Below, piece after piece: positions 1 to 6,078 of a DNA stretch of 42,699 nucleotides. The number at the start of each line of letters is the position of its first letter. Position 1 is the stretch's first letter. The notes below the pieces were generated by a model. The model was not told the DNA's origin and ran no database searches. It saw only the letters and a program-made list of their open reading frames with translations. The stretch is from Saprospiraceae bacterium (GTDB lineage Bacteria > Bacteroidota > Bacteroidia > Chitinophagales > Saprospiraceae): assembly GCA_027488855.1 (NCBI GenBank), contig JAIYAV010000151.1:1-42699 (forward strand). The letters run 5' to 3'. Made by a program: the position numbers and the translations under genes.

Positions 1-93
1 CTTTTCGAGCACCTTAGCAAAAATGCTGAGTTTGATCAATTTCATCCCGATTTCCATAAAGTATTGGATTTCGGCGCGATTCATTCAACTTAG
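1..93 (+). CDS. C-terminal end of an unknown protein (partial)
   Basis: The first frame is open from the window edge for 30 codons and stops at TAG 91-93. The visible tail ends in DFGAIHST. Only the last residues are present, so no family can be named. It is kept because the frame is open from base 1 and the region right after it has no comparable frame. It could also be chance. Confidence 0.35.
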   Translation, partial: LFEHLSKNAEFDQFHPDFHKVLDFGAIHST

Positions 94-452
94 CACGCGC
101 ATTCTGCGCGGACTATTGAATAGATCAAAGTGAAGCTTTTAACCATGGCACTATCTTATTTATTTGAGGTAGGTCAATTCCAAGTTTGGGTACCCACCTC
201 TTGAAGCCTAAATCTTAAAATTGACAACTTCATTTTTCTTAAATTCTTTTAACTTCCTTCCCTCCACTCTCCCAACCACCTGATTTCCAACCCACTACTT
301 TCCTCACCCCTTCCCAGCGGGATCACCACTTAAAAAAAGTCATAATTGGACGGTAACGTTTGATTGTGGCTTTTTTGTTTTCGTTCCCCCAACCCATTCC
401 TCTTCGGCCTTATTTTCTTCGTTAACGTGATTTCGGTGAATTATCGCCCAAG
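94..452. other. Intergenic stretch without a recognisable gene
   Basis: No credible coding frame is seen here. The only structure noticed is a weak hairpin around 332-376, where an AAAAAGTCATAAT-like arm pairs imperfectly with an ATTGTGGCTTTTT-like arm. It ends in a T-run on the + strand and could be a poor terminator for the gene ending at 93, though it lies far from that stop. Confidence 0.4.
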
Positions 453-672
453 CACATCTAACATCTTGTAACCGCCCGTTTCAACGGGTGGATCCGAGCG
501 CTCCCTCCCCCACATCTAACATCCTTCCAGAGGCTTGCATCTATACCATTTCCTGATGTGAGCCTCTGGAAGGATGTTAGATGTGAGTAGGTGGGTGGCC
601 TTGGGCCCCCGACTAAAGGCGGGGGTTACAAGATGATAAATGCATTGGAGCTATGATCCCCGAACTTAGGTT
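453..672. repeat. 220-bp structured direct repeat, copy A
   Basis: Nearly the same 220 bp recur in the same orientation at 2132-2352. The unit is a nest of inverted repeats. An outer pair, CATCTTGTAACC (462-473) and GGTTACAAGATG (624-635), encloses a hairpin CCCGTT-TC-AACGGG (475-488), a 24-bp perfect inverted repeat (512-535 with 561-584) and a hairpin CCCCCG/CGGGGG (606-625). No protein is encoded. The architecture resembles a non-autonomous REP- or MITE-like element; that class assignment is inference. Confidence 0.8.
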
Positions 673-681
673 AAATTAAAA

Positions 682-712
682 TTGCGCTGTTCTGCTAAAT
701 GAGTTAAATTTG
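682..712 (+). promoter_or_regulatory. Bacteroidota-type promoter of the vapBC-like pair
   Basis: TTG at 682-684 and TAAATTTG at 705-712 are separated by exactly 20 bases, matching the Bacteroidota primary-sigma pattern TTG-N20-TAnnTTTG. The expected transcription start is near 719, about 13 bases before the ATG at 732. The promoter begins only 10 bases after repeat copy A. Confidence 0.6.
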
Positions 713-731
713 TTGAAATCAATGCCGAAAA

Positions 732-977
732 ATGACACGTATTACTTTGGATGTAGACAATGCCCATCTTTCCACGCTGCTGCTTTTTTTAAAGACCTTA
801 AACTATATCGAGGTAAAAAAAGTAGAGCGTGATGCGGCATCTGAACAAGATGAACAAGAAAAATTGAATAAGCTGAATGCCTTAGCCGGGGCATGGTCAG
901 ATGACCGTACTGCCGAGCAAATTATTGCTGAAATTGAAGAAGCAAGAGTGTTTAACCGGAGTATTGAGGCGCTATGA
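732..977 (+). CDS. Putative antitoxin of a VapBC-type module
   Basis: An 81-residue protein whose last codons overlap the PIN-domain toxin gene by the ATGA at 974-977, the usual arrangement for translationally coupled antitoxin-toxin pairs. It starts MTRITLDV, a beta-strand-like segment. The middle (about residues 25-55) is charged and helical, and the C-terminal third is acidic (AEQIIAEIEEAR), a plausible toxin-binding tail. I do not recognise a named antitoxin family with certainty, so the role rests mainly on gene order and size. If so, it would neutralise the toxin and repress its own promoter at 682-712. Another ATG lies at 722 but is out of frame, so 732 is the start. Confidence 0.7.
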   Translation: MTRITLDVDNAHLSTLLLFLKTLNYIEVKKVERDAASEQDEQEKLNKLNALAGAWSDDRTAEQIIAEIEEARVFNRSIEAL

Positions 978-1387
978 ATAAATACCTTCTCGATACCAAT
1001 ATTGTCATCTTTTTGTTCAGACAGAAATTCCAGATTCGAGAAAAGATGGCCTTGGTTGGGCTTCAAAATTGTTCTGTTTCAGAGATAACTTTAGCTGAAC
1101 TAAAAATTGGGGCTGAAAGTAGCGCAGACCCAGCAAAAAATCATGCACTGATCAATTTGTTGACTGAAACGGTGACCGTCTTACCTATCTCCAAAGTACT
1201 CGATGTATTCGCATCCGAAAAAGTCCGCCTCACCAGAGCCGGAACACCCATGCATGATCATTTTGATGTGTTAATTGCAGCAACAGCAATGGTTTATAAC
1301 CTTGTGTTGGTGACCAACAATACCAGGCATTTTGTAGTTTATGAAGGCCTGGAGGTAGAAGACTGGGCCGTGTCTGACCCCACATGA
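974..1387 (+). CDS. vapC: VapC-like PIN-domain ribonuclease toxin
   Basis: A 137-residue PIN-domain protein. It begins MNKYLLDTNIVIF, the first acidic strand of PIN nucleases (Asp7). ITLAELKIG near residue 40 supplies the conserved Glu, and HDHFDVLIAATA near residues 95-106 supplies the later acid cluster. LVTNNTRHF near residue 115 is the typical last core strand followed by TNN. Family members are Mg-dependent endoribonucleases, many of which cleave tRNA or rRNA when free of antitoxin. Length is normal and all expected acids are visible, so the toxin looks intact. It overlaps the upstream gene by four bases and sits inside the island bounded by the 220-bp repeats, consistent with a mobile addiction module. 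Confidence 0.9.
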   Translation: MNKYLLDTNIVIFLFRQKFQIREKMALVGLQNCSVSEITLAELKIGAESSADPAKNHALINLLTETVTVLPISKVLDVFASEKVRLTRAGTPMHDHFDVLIAATAMVYNLVLVTNNTRHFVVYEGLEVEDWAVSDPT

Positions 1388-1464
1388 TCTGTGTAGGGTT
1401 TTACGTTTGTTAGCTAAGCAGAATCAGGGGTAGGGCACTATGTCTTGAGCAAGAAGTAGTGCTG

Positions 1465-1554
1465 ATGGCCTACCTCGACCTCTACAATATACATTTAGGC
1501 ATAGAAGTGCCATCTTCACAAACGTTAATCAACAAATACCTTAGAGATGAGTAA
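1465..1554 (+). pseudogene. Possible short ORF or gene remnant
   Basis: A frame open from 1414 to TAA 1552-1554 contains ATG at 1465 and encodes at least 29 residues (MAYLDLYNIHLG ... NKYLRDE). Its stop overlaps the start of the next ORF as ATGAGTAA, as in coupled genes. It may be a real micro-ORF, the degraded end of a longer gene, or chance. No family was recognised. Confidence 0.25.
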
Positions 1555-1768
1555 GCTAAAAGAACCAACCTACGAGGATTTGAGGAAGGAACTATCGGAT
1601 GAAGAAATAGCTGAAAGTTTTGTTTTCAGAAGCGCAATGACCGCTGAAGAACGAAACCAAGCTGACGAGGAATTTCGCAAGCTCCGCTTTGAGCGGCTAA
1701 AAGAAATGTCCGATGAGCAAATCCTGCAAAGTGAATTGATGCGGATGAAGTTGTTGATGAAAGACTAA
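1547..1768 (+). CDS. Small charged helical protein, unknown function
   Basis: A 73-residue, highly charged protein rich in Glu, Lys and Arg. It is predicted by eye to be almost entirely helical (DLRKELSDEEIAESFVF ... ERLKEMSDEQILQSELM). It contains a repeated motif, LSDEEIAES and MSDEQILQS, about 40 residues apart, suggesting an internal duplication or two helical hairpins. No signal peptide or membrane segment is seen. It overlaps a short upstream frame and lies between the toxin-antitoxin pair and a nuclease remnant. An antitoxin-like or accessory role would fit the setting but is inference. Confidence 0.5.
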   Translation: MSKLKEPTYEDLRKELSDEEIAESFVFRSAMTAEERNQADEEFRKLRFERLKEMSDEQILQSELMRMKLLMKD

Positions 1769-1807
1769 CAGAATAATTACCATGGCATCCCAACTCAAAG
1801 GGTAATG

Positions 1808-1832
1808 AAACTGTGACGAATTGTCACGGTTT
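1808..1832. promoter_or_regulatory. Palindrome ahead of the first DUF1016 remnant
   Basis: AAACTGTGAC and GTCACGGTTT are arms (one mismatch) around a GAATT centre, 29 bases before the GTG at 1862. A related palindrome with AAAACTGC/GCAGTTTT arms precedes the second remnant (2422-2448). The two share the order CTG-GAC-TTGT-C-GTTTT, so they look like the same operator or recognition site class. Function is inferred. Confidence 0.5.
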
Positions 1833-1861
1833 GAAAATTTAGGGCTCTTGAGTAGATTCAG

Positions 1862-2083
1862 GTGCCAATCCAATCAGGAAAGCAAAAAGCCGAGTACGGA
1901 AAAAAGGTACTAAAAAATCTTTCGGAACACTTGACTAGACGATTTGGAAAGGGCTTTTCCGAAGCCAATCTGCGACAGATGAGAAAGTTTTACGAGGTGT
2001 TTTCAATTCAGCAGACAGTGTCTGCTGAATTGAAGCGTTTGAAAACGAACATCTCGAACCATTCTAAAAGATTATTTTGCTAA
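1862..2083 (+). pseudogene. Remnant of a DUF1016/YhcG-type nuclease gene (N-terminal part)
   Basis: The 73-codon frame begins with GTG and carries a segment typical of the DUF1016 N-terminal domain: YGKKVLKNLSEHLTRRFGKG, then FSEANLRQMRKFYEVF. After IQQTVSAEL the similarity stops and the frame runs into an unrelated tail (KRLKTNISNHSKRLFC) and a stop. Family proteins are about 330-370 residues, with a PD-(D/E)XK-like nuclease domain in the C-terminal half, which is absent here. This is therefore a truncated, probably non-functional gene. Confidence 0.65.
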
Positions 2084-2131
2084 TCAATGGGTAGAAACGG
2101 AATTCGAGCCTGAGCAAAAATGAACACCCAC

Positions 2132-2352
2132 CACATCCAACATCTTGTAACCGCCCGTTTCAACGGGTGGATCCAAGCGCCCCCACCCTTCACATCTAAC
2201 ATCCTTCCAGAGGCTTCCATCTATACCATTTCCTGATGTGCGCCTGTGGAGTGCTGTTAGATGTGAGTAGGTGGGTGGCCTTGAGCCCCCGACTAAAGGC
2301 GGGGGTTACAAGATGATAAATGTATTGGAGCTATAATCCCAGAACGCAGGTT
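2132..2352. repeat. 220-bp structured direct repeat, copy B
   Basis: Second copy of the unit at 453-672, same orientation. It keeps the CCCGTT/AACGGG hairpin, the CCCCCG/CGGGGG hairpin and the outer CATCTTGTAACC/GGTTACAAGATG stem. One arm of the long inner inverted repeat has decayed: the segment matching AGCCTCTGGAAGGATG in copy A reads GCGCCTGTGGAGTGCTG. Copy A therefore looks younger or better preserved. Together the copies bracket vapBC and the first nuclease remnant. Confidence 0.8.
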
Positions 2353-2421
2353 CGTTAAAGCTTTTCAAATCATTCATCAGCATTATTTCCAATTCTTTAG
2401 TGGGCGATTATGCCCCAGGGC

Positions 2422-2448
2422 AAAACTGCGACAGCTTGTAGCAGTTTT
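2422..2448. promoter_or_regulatory. Palindrome ahead of the second DUF1016 remnant
   Basis: AAAACTGC (2422-2429) and GCAGTTTT (2441-2448) are perfect arms around an 11-base centre. The site lies immediately before the reading frame of the second nuclease remnant. See the related palindrome at 1808-1832. Confidence 0.5.
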
Positions 2449-2650
2449 GTGTTTTTATGACCTGTTGTTGTGTTTCCCCGACCTGAAAGGTTTTTCAAGT
2501 TCCAATCTTAAATACTGTAAATGGTTTTATCTTTTTTACCAAATTTCAATTGGTCAAGAGGTCGTTGACCAATACTTTAAGCAGTGCCACAGGCTGGCCA
2601 GTAATGGTTCAAGTTTTACCAAGACCCATTTGTCCAACAAGCCGTTGGAC
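2447..2650 (+). pseudogene. Second remnant of a DUF1016-type gene
   Basis: The frame reads CFPDLKGFSSSNLKYCKWFYLFYQ followed by IGQEVVDQ. This matches the DUF1016 N-terminal pattern (FPDLKGFS-x-x-NLKYM-x-x-FY). No extended domain precedes it and the expected PWGHN-like stretch is not seen after it. The frame then runs through unrelated sequence into the tRNA 3' end, so the apparent C-terminus (TPSGFEPETY) is antisense tRNA, not protein. It is a small fragment, distinct from the remnant at 1862. Confidence 0.55.
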
Positions 2651-2680
2651 AATTACTTACAGCTGAAACTTGCGTCAAAT

Positions 2681-2722
2681 AAAAAAGCCTCACAATCTCG
2701 CTATGCTTTGATTATGAGGCTT
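2681..2722 (-). terminator. Rho-independent terminator of tRNA-Arg
   Basis: Read on the minus strand, AAGCCTCA and TGAGGCTT (2715-2722 and 2685-2692) form an 8-bp stem directly after the tRNA CCA end, followed by a T-run at 2681-2686. Position and polarity fit termination of the minus-strand tRNA transcript. Confidence 0.7.
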
Positions 2723-2723
2723 C

Positions 2724-3069
2724 TGGTGACCCCGTCAGGATTCGAACCTGAGACCTACTGATTAGCTTACCCCTACGGCTTTCGCCGCGAACCATTGCTG
2801 GTTTTTGTGGTCTGGACTATCTCACCGCCATTTCAGGCGTGCCGCGTATAGTCTCTACGGAACCCTCACCTTTTACTGCCCGTCGGCATTTCAAAGGGTC
2901 ATTGGTTTCCTCGGGATTGCCATATTCATGCCGGGTGGCGATGAACTTAGGGTTCCCCGATATAGCGGCCTTCACTTTACAGGTTACTTTTCCCTGTAAA
3001 GGCTCCTATTGTGCAGCTTATGCAGTGCACGCTGAAGTCAGTTGCTCTATCCAGCTGAGCTACGGGGCC
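2724..3069 (-). tRNA. tRNA-Arg(UCU) interrupted by a group I intron
   Basis: The exons are 3069-3035 and 2765-2724 on the minus strand. Joined, they give a complete 77-nt tRNA with encoded CCA. The acceptor stem is GGCCCCG/CGGGGUC, the D-stem GCUC/GAGC, the anticodon stem ACUGA/UCAGU and the T-arm UCAGG-UUCGAAU-CCUGA; the discriminator is A. The rebuilt anticodon loop is CUUCUAA, so the anticodon is UCU (Arg, AGA/AGG). The intron falls after U34. All stems pair, so the spliced product should be functional. A well-formed promoter lies upstream and a terminator downstream. Reading frames crossing this region are spurious. Confidence 0.93.
2766..3034 (-). ncRNA. Group I self-splicing intron in the tRNA-Arg anticodon loop
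   Basis: The intron is 269 nt. Exon 1 ends in CUU, and the intron's GGAG can pair with CUUC so that U34 forms the U-G wobble required at the 5' splice site. The last intron base is G, as expected for omega-G. Core elements read on the minus strand are: P2 stem CUUUACAGG/CCUGUAAAG; P5 GUUCAU/AUGAAU; the conserved GGCAAUCCCGAGG; P7 GACUAU/AUAGUC enclosing P8 CGCC-UGAAAU-GGCG; P9 AACC/GGUU; and a GAAA tetraloop hairpin CGGC-GAAA-GCCG near the end. The pattern resembles subgroup IC3 introns of cyanobacterial tRNA-Leu and proteobacterial tRNAs. There is no room for a homing endonuclease and none is seen. Confidence 0.9.
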
Positions 3070-3109
3070 AAATCGAACTTAAATCAAACGCCCTTTCGCG
3101 TTTGCCCGG

Positions 3110-3140
3110 CAAATGTACTCTATTTTTGTTTTTCGCGCAA
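3110..3140 (-). promoter_or_regulatory. Promoter of tRNA-Arg
   Basis: On the minus strand, TTG (3140-3138) and TACATTTG (3117-3110) are separated by 20 bases, an exact fit to the Bacteroidota TTG-N20-TAnnTTTG promoter. Transcription would start about 35 bases before the mature tRNA 5' end at 3069. Confidence 0.7.
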
Positions 3141-3202
3141 TCTGGCGATCAAAAAGTCCAAAAAATCTCACTTGATTTTGTGGATAAAGAAATGTATTTT
3201 GG

Positions 3203-3254
3203 AAAAGTTGAGAAATGGAGGCGATGTTTACGCGCTTCATACTTCTCAACTTTT
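3203..3254. repeat. 12-bp perfect inverted repeat
   Basis: AAAAGTTGAGAA (3203-3214) and TTCTCAACTTTT (3243-3254) flank a 28-base loop. It lies between the divergent tRNA promoter and the hydrolase gene. It has no clear T-run, so it may be a regulatory or structural hairpin rather than a terminator. Confidence 0.6.
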
Positions 3255-3338
3255 AAACACCCTGTTTGTTCCAAATTAGTCCCTAGTATATACCTGCGCA
3301 TTGCTTCCGTATTCACTCATGCTAACCCAAATGTCGCC

Positions 3339-4235
3339 ATGATCTATCGTTACCTCTACCCACTTTTTTCCCGCAAGCGCTTTTACGCTTCGGTGGTTTT
3401 GTTCGGATTTTTGGCTTACACCTACGATTTGGTGGAGGTGAGATTGACCGATGAAACGATGCTGCGCAAACTCGCCGAAAACGCCTTTGCCTACGTGCCC
3501 AAGGTAACGCATTTCCAGCAGTGGGGGCGCGAGATGCGCTACGTGCAGGTGGGTGACGCCACGAAGCCCTTGATCCTGTTTATCCACGGAGCGCCCTCCT
3601 CGTCTTCCTTTTGGATGGACATGCTGAGCGACAGCACCCTACTCGCCCAGGCCGAACTCATGGCCGTTGACCGCCCCGGTTATGGTTATTCCGGCTATGG
3701 CGATCCCGAAACTTCGGTCAAAAAGCAGGCGGCACTGATTGCGGGTATTTTGCAGAAAAACCGAGCCATCCATCAGCAGATCATCGTGCATGGCTCCTCG
3801 TACGGAGGCACGGTTGCTGCGCGTTTGGCGATGGACTATCCCGAATTGGTGGATGGACTGCTGTTGCAATCTGCTTCCCTCAAACCCGGCGCCGAAACCA
3901 CCTACTGGATCTCTTACCCTACCCACCATTGGTCACTGCGCAATTTTATCCCTGGTTCGTTCCGCACCGCCAATGCCGAAAAACTCTCTCATAAGGTTGA
4001 ATTGGAAAAAATGGTTCCACTCTGGTCTCGGATTCGCAGCAAGGTCATTTTGTTGCAGGGCATGGATGACACCTTGATTTTTCCTGAAAATGCTCCTTTT
4101 GCGGCCAAAAACCTGGTCAATGCGGCCTCGGTAAGTTTGACCCTGGTGCCCGGCTCCAAGCACGATTTGTTGTGGACCCAAACGGATTTGCTGAAACGCT
4201 CTTTGCTCAAATTGATCCAAATCACTAAAAAATAA
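3339..4235 (+). CDS. Alpha/beta hydrolase with N-terminal membrane anchor
   Basis: A 298-residue alpha/beta-hydrolase-fold protein, substrate unknown. LILFIHGAPSSSSFW (about residues 79-93) is the oxyanion-hole HG motif. The nucleophile elbow is GSSYGG near residue 155. Candidate acid and base are Asp in GMDDTLIF and His in GSKHDLLW near the C-terminus, so the triad looks complete. Residues 13-28 are hydrophobic (FYASVVLFGFLAYTY) and follow basic residues, suggesting a membrane anchor or uncleaved signal. The frame is open further upstream, into the tRNA. ATG 3339 is preferred because the hydrolase begins there and the upstream codons are antisense to tRNA and promoter. It stands alone, ahead of the sigma-factor locus. 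Confidence 0.85.
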   Translation: MIYRYLYPLFSRKRFYASVVLFGFLAYTYDLVEVRLTDETMLRKLAENAFAYVPKVTHFQQWGREMRYVQVGDATKPLILFIHGAPSSSSFWMDMLSDSTLLAQAELMAVDRPGYGYSGYGDPETSVKKQAALIAGILQKNRAIHQQIIVHGSSYGGTVAARLAMDYPELVDGLLLQSASLKPGAETTYWISYPTHHWSLRNFIPGSFRTANAEKLSHKVELEKMVPLWSRIRSKVILLQGMDDTLIFPENAPFAAKNLVNAASVSLTLVPGSKHDLLWTQTDLLKRSLLKLIQITKK

Positions 4236-4404
4236 TTACGCCGCCTAAACCCAACATTATCAATACCCAATCTAGCATTTTAGAAATTTTCCCAAAGAAA
4301 AAATCAATTGCACGAAATTTTTCCTGCATTTCGTTTAGGGATACCCGCACTTTATTTTACTTAATAAAAGAGAGCGCTACAAATCAAGCCATCGGATCAT
4401 TACT

Positions 4405-4959
4405 ATGGGCGTAAAAGAGCTTACCGACAAACAACTGGTCGTCTTGCTGCAAGCAGGCAATACCCTGGCGTATGAAGAAATTTATCAACGCTATTGGTAT
4501 AAGTCATTCACCTGGGCTTCGCATCAGGTGGGCGCTGCCGATGCAGAGGAATTGGTACAGGAACTCTTTTTGAGTTTGTGGAACCGCCGGACCGAGGTGG
4601 TCATCAAACGACTCGATTTGTACCTTGCTGTAGCCATTAAAAACCAGGTCTACACCTTCTTCAAATCCCAGCTTAGCTACCGCAAATACCAGGAGTATCT
4701 GCTGTTCAAAGAATTGGAAGAATCCCCTGATGGCAACCAAATCCTAAACTTCAAAGAACTGACTTCCGCCATCGAAAAAGCCCTGAATCGACTCCCCGAA
4801 AAAAGCGCCGCAGTATTCCGACTCAGCCGCTATGAGAATCAACCCGTCAAGGAAATAGCCAAACACCTCAATTTGAGTGAAAAGGCGGTAGAATACCACT
4901 TGACCAAATCACTTAAATTTTTGAAAGACACTTTAAAGTCATATCAGTCCGAGAATTGA
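4405..4959 (+). CDS. ECF RNA polymerase sigma factor (FecI-like)
   Basis: A 184-residue sigma-70 family ECF factor. Region 2 spans roughly residues 20-85 (EEIYQRYWYKSFTWASHQVG, then AEELVQELFLSLW, the polymerase-binding helix). Region 4 spans about 120-175, with LPEKSAAVFRLSRYENQPVKEI and the DNA-binding helix-turn-helix LNLSEKAVEYHLTKSLKFL. The gene lies 21 bases before a FecR anti-sigma gene and upstream of an STN-domain SusC. In Bacteroidota this set forms a trans-envelope relay in which ligand binding at the outer-membrane transporter frees the sigma factor, which then activates the transporter operon. The target promoter is probably ahead of susC (6001-6078), but no consensus could be assigned. 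Confidence 0.93.
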   Translation: MGVKELTDKQLVVLLQAGNTLAYEEIYQRYWYKSFTWASHQVGAADAEELVQELFLSLWNRRTEVVIKRLDLYLAVAIKNQVYTFFKSQLSYRKYQEYLLFKELEESPDGNQILNFKELTSAIEKALNRLPEKSAAVFRLSRYENQPVKEIAKHLNLSEKAVEYHLTKSLKFLKDTLKSYQSEN

Positions 4960-4980
4960 TAAACCTTAAACTATGTTGAA

Positions 4981-6000
4981 ATGACCCAAAAGGAGTTCAA
5001 TGAACTATCCAAACGTTACCTTCTAGGAAAAACCACTGCCGAAGAGGACCGAAAAATTCAAGCCTGGTATGACACACAGCCGGAGTTTCATCAGCACAAT
5101 ACCCCTGATGAAGCCACTCAAACTATTGGAAGAAGAATCTGGGTAAACCTCCGTCAAGCCACTTACCACAACTCCCGCAACCGCATCACCCGCATGGCCT
5201 GGATCATGGGCATTGCCGTGGGGCTGATTTTAGCCTTTGTATGGCTGAGTCAAGTTGAATTGCTGCCACCAACTGAGCCAAGCAACCAAACTCGTCACGC
5301 CGTAGCCCAACGTGGAATAGAGCTAAAAAACACCACTTTTTCCGATCAAAAAATCACCCTGTCCGATGGCTCACTGGTGGTTCTAAAACCGGGAAGCAGC
5401 CTGATTTACAACAAAAACTTCAATAAAACCAAAAGAGAATTACACCTGCACGGTGAAGCATTTTTTGATGTAACCAAAAACCCCCAGAAACCTTTTATTG
5501 TACATGCAGGCAAACTGACTGCCGAAGTATTGGGCACCTCTTTCAGCATCAAAAATGCCGAAGACTCAAAAAATGTTTTAGTCGACGTATTATCGGGGAA
5601 AGTATCCGTTTACGCGGAAAAAAAAGCGCCGATCGCGTCGAATTCAACCTCCGATCGGCCGAGCGTGATCCTGACCCCCAACCAACGGGTGAAATACCTC
5701 AGCGCTGAAAATCGACTCGTCAAATCCATCGTTGAAGCGCCCAAATTCGTCATCAGCAAAGCCGAAGTGCAAAAACTCAGCTTTGTAGATGCTCCAATTT
5801 CCCAGGTTTTTGATGCCATTGAAACAGCCTACGGCCTGGAAATCATCTATGACGAAGTGGTAATGCGCAACTGTACCATGACCACCTCTTTTGACGAAGA
5901 GAACCTGCACGACAAGTTGTCCATCATTTGCAAACTTTTGGACTCCTCCTTTAAAATGGTTGATGCTCAAATTGTTATATCCAGCAATGGCTGCCCGTAA
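4981..6000 (+). CDS. FecR-family anti-sigma factor
   Basis: A 339-residue inner-membrane protein. Residues 1-65 are the cytoplasmic sigma-binding part (LSKRYLLGKTTAEEDRKIQAWY). A single membrane helix lies at about 71-92 (WIMGIAVGLILAFVWLSQV). The periplasmic FecR domain (about 115-215) contains KITLSDGSLVVLKPGSSLIY, LHGEAFFDV and KPFIVHAGKLTAEVLGTSF. The last 80 residues (FVDAPISQVFDAIETAYGLEIIYD) match the DUF4974 module common in Bacteroidota FecR proteins, which is STN-like. It should sense the periplasmic STN domain of the downstream SusC and control the sigma factor encoded just upstream. Gene order and domains agree fully. Confidence 0.95.
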   Translation: MTQKEFNELSKRYLLGKTTAEEDRKIQAWYDTQPEFHQHNTPDEATQTIGRRIWVNLRQATYHNSRNRITRMAWIMGIAVGLILAFVWLSQVELLPPTEPSNQTRHAVAQRGIELKNTTFSDQKITLSDGSLVVLKPGSSLIYNKNFNKTKRELHLHGEAFFDVTKNPQKPFIVHAGKLTAEVLGTSFSIKNAEDSKNVLVDVLSGKVSVYAEKKAPIASNSTSDRPSVILTPNQRVKYLSAENRLVKSIVEAPKFVISKAEVQKLSFVDAPISQVFDAIETAYGLEIIYDEVVMRNCTMTTSFDEENLHDKLSIICKLLDSSFKMVDAQIVISSNGCP

Positions 6001-6078
6001 TGGTCGCCGTTGTAACAGGAACAAAACATTATTTGCTGCTTATCACAAATTTTTATTAACTTAACCAACATCAGAGGC

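Noticed and set aside
2551..2651. Two short palindromes (TTGGTCAA/TTGACCAA and GTCCAAC/GTTGGAC)
   Set aside because: Possibly a degenerate repeat pair, but short, unequal and within decayed coding sequence; no clear meaning.
2805..3279. Two overlapping + strand ORFs across this interval
   Set aside because: They run antisense through the tRNA-Arg intron, exon 1 and promoter; codons reflect RNA structure, not protein.
3042..3338. Upstream extension of the alpha/beta hydrolase
   Set aside because: The extra 99 codons cover antisense tRNA, the tRNA promoter and an inverted repeat; ATG 3339 begins a credible membrane-anchored hydrolase.
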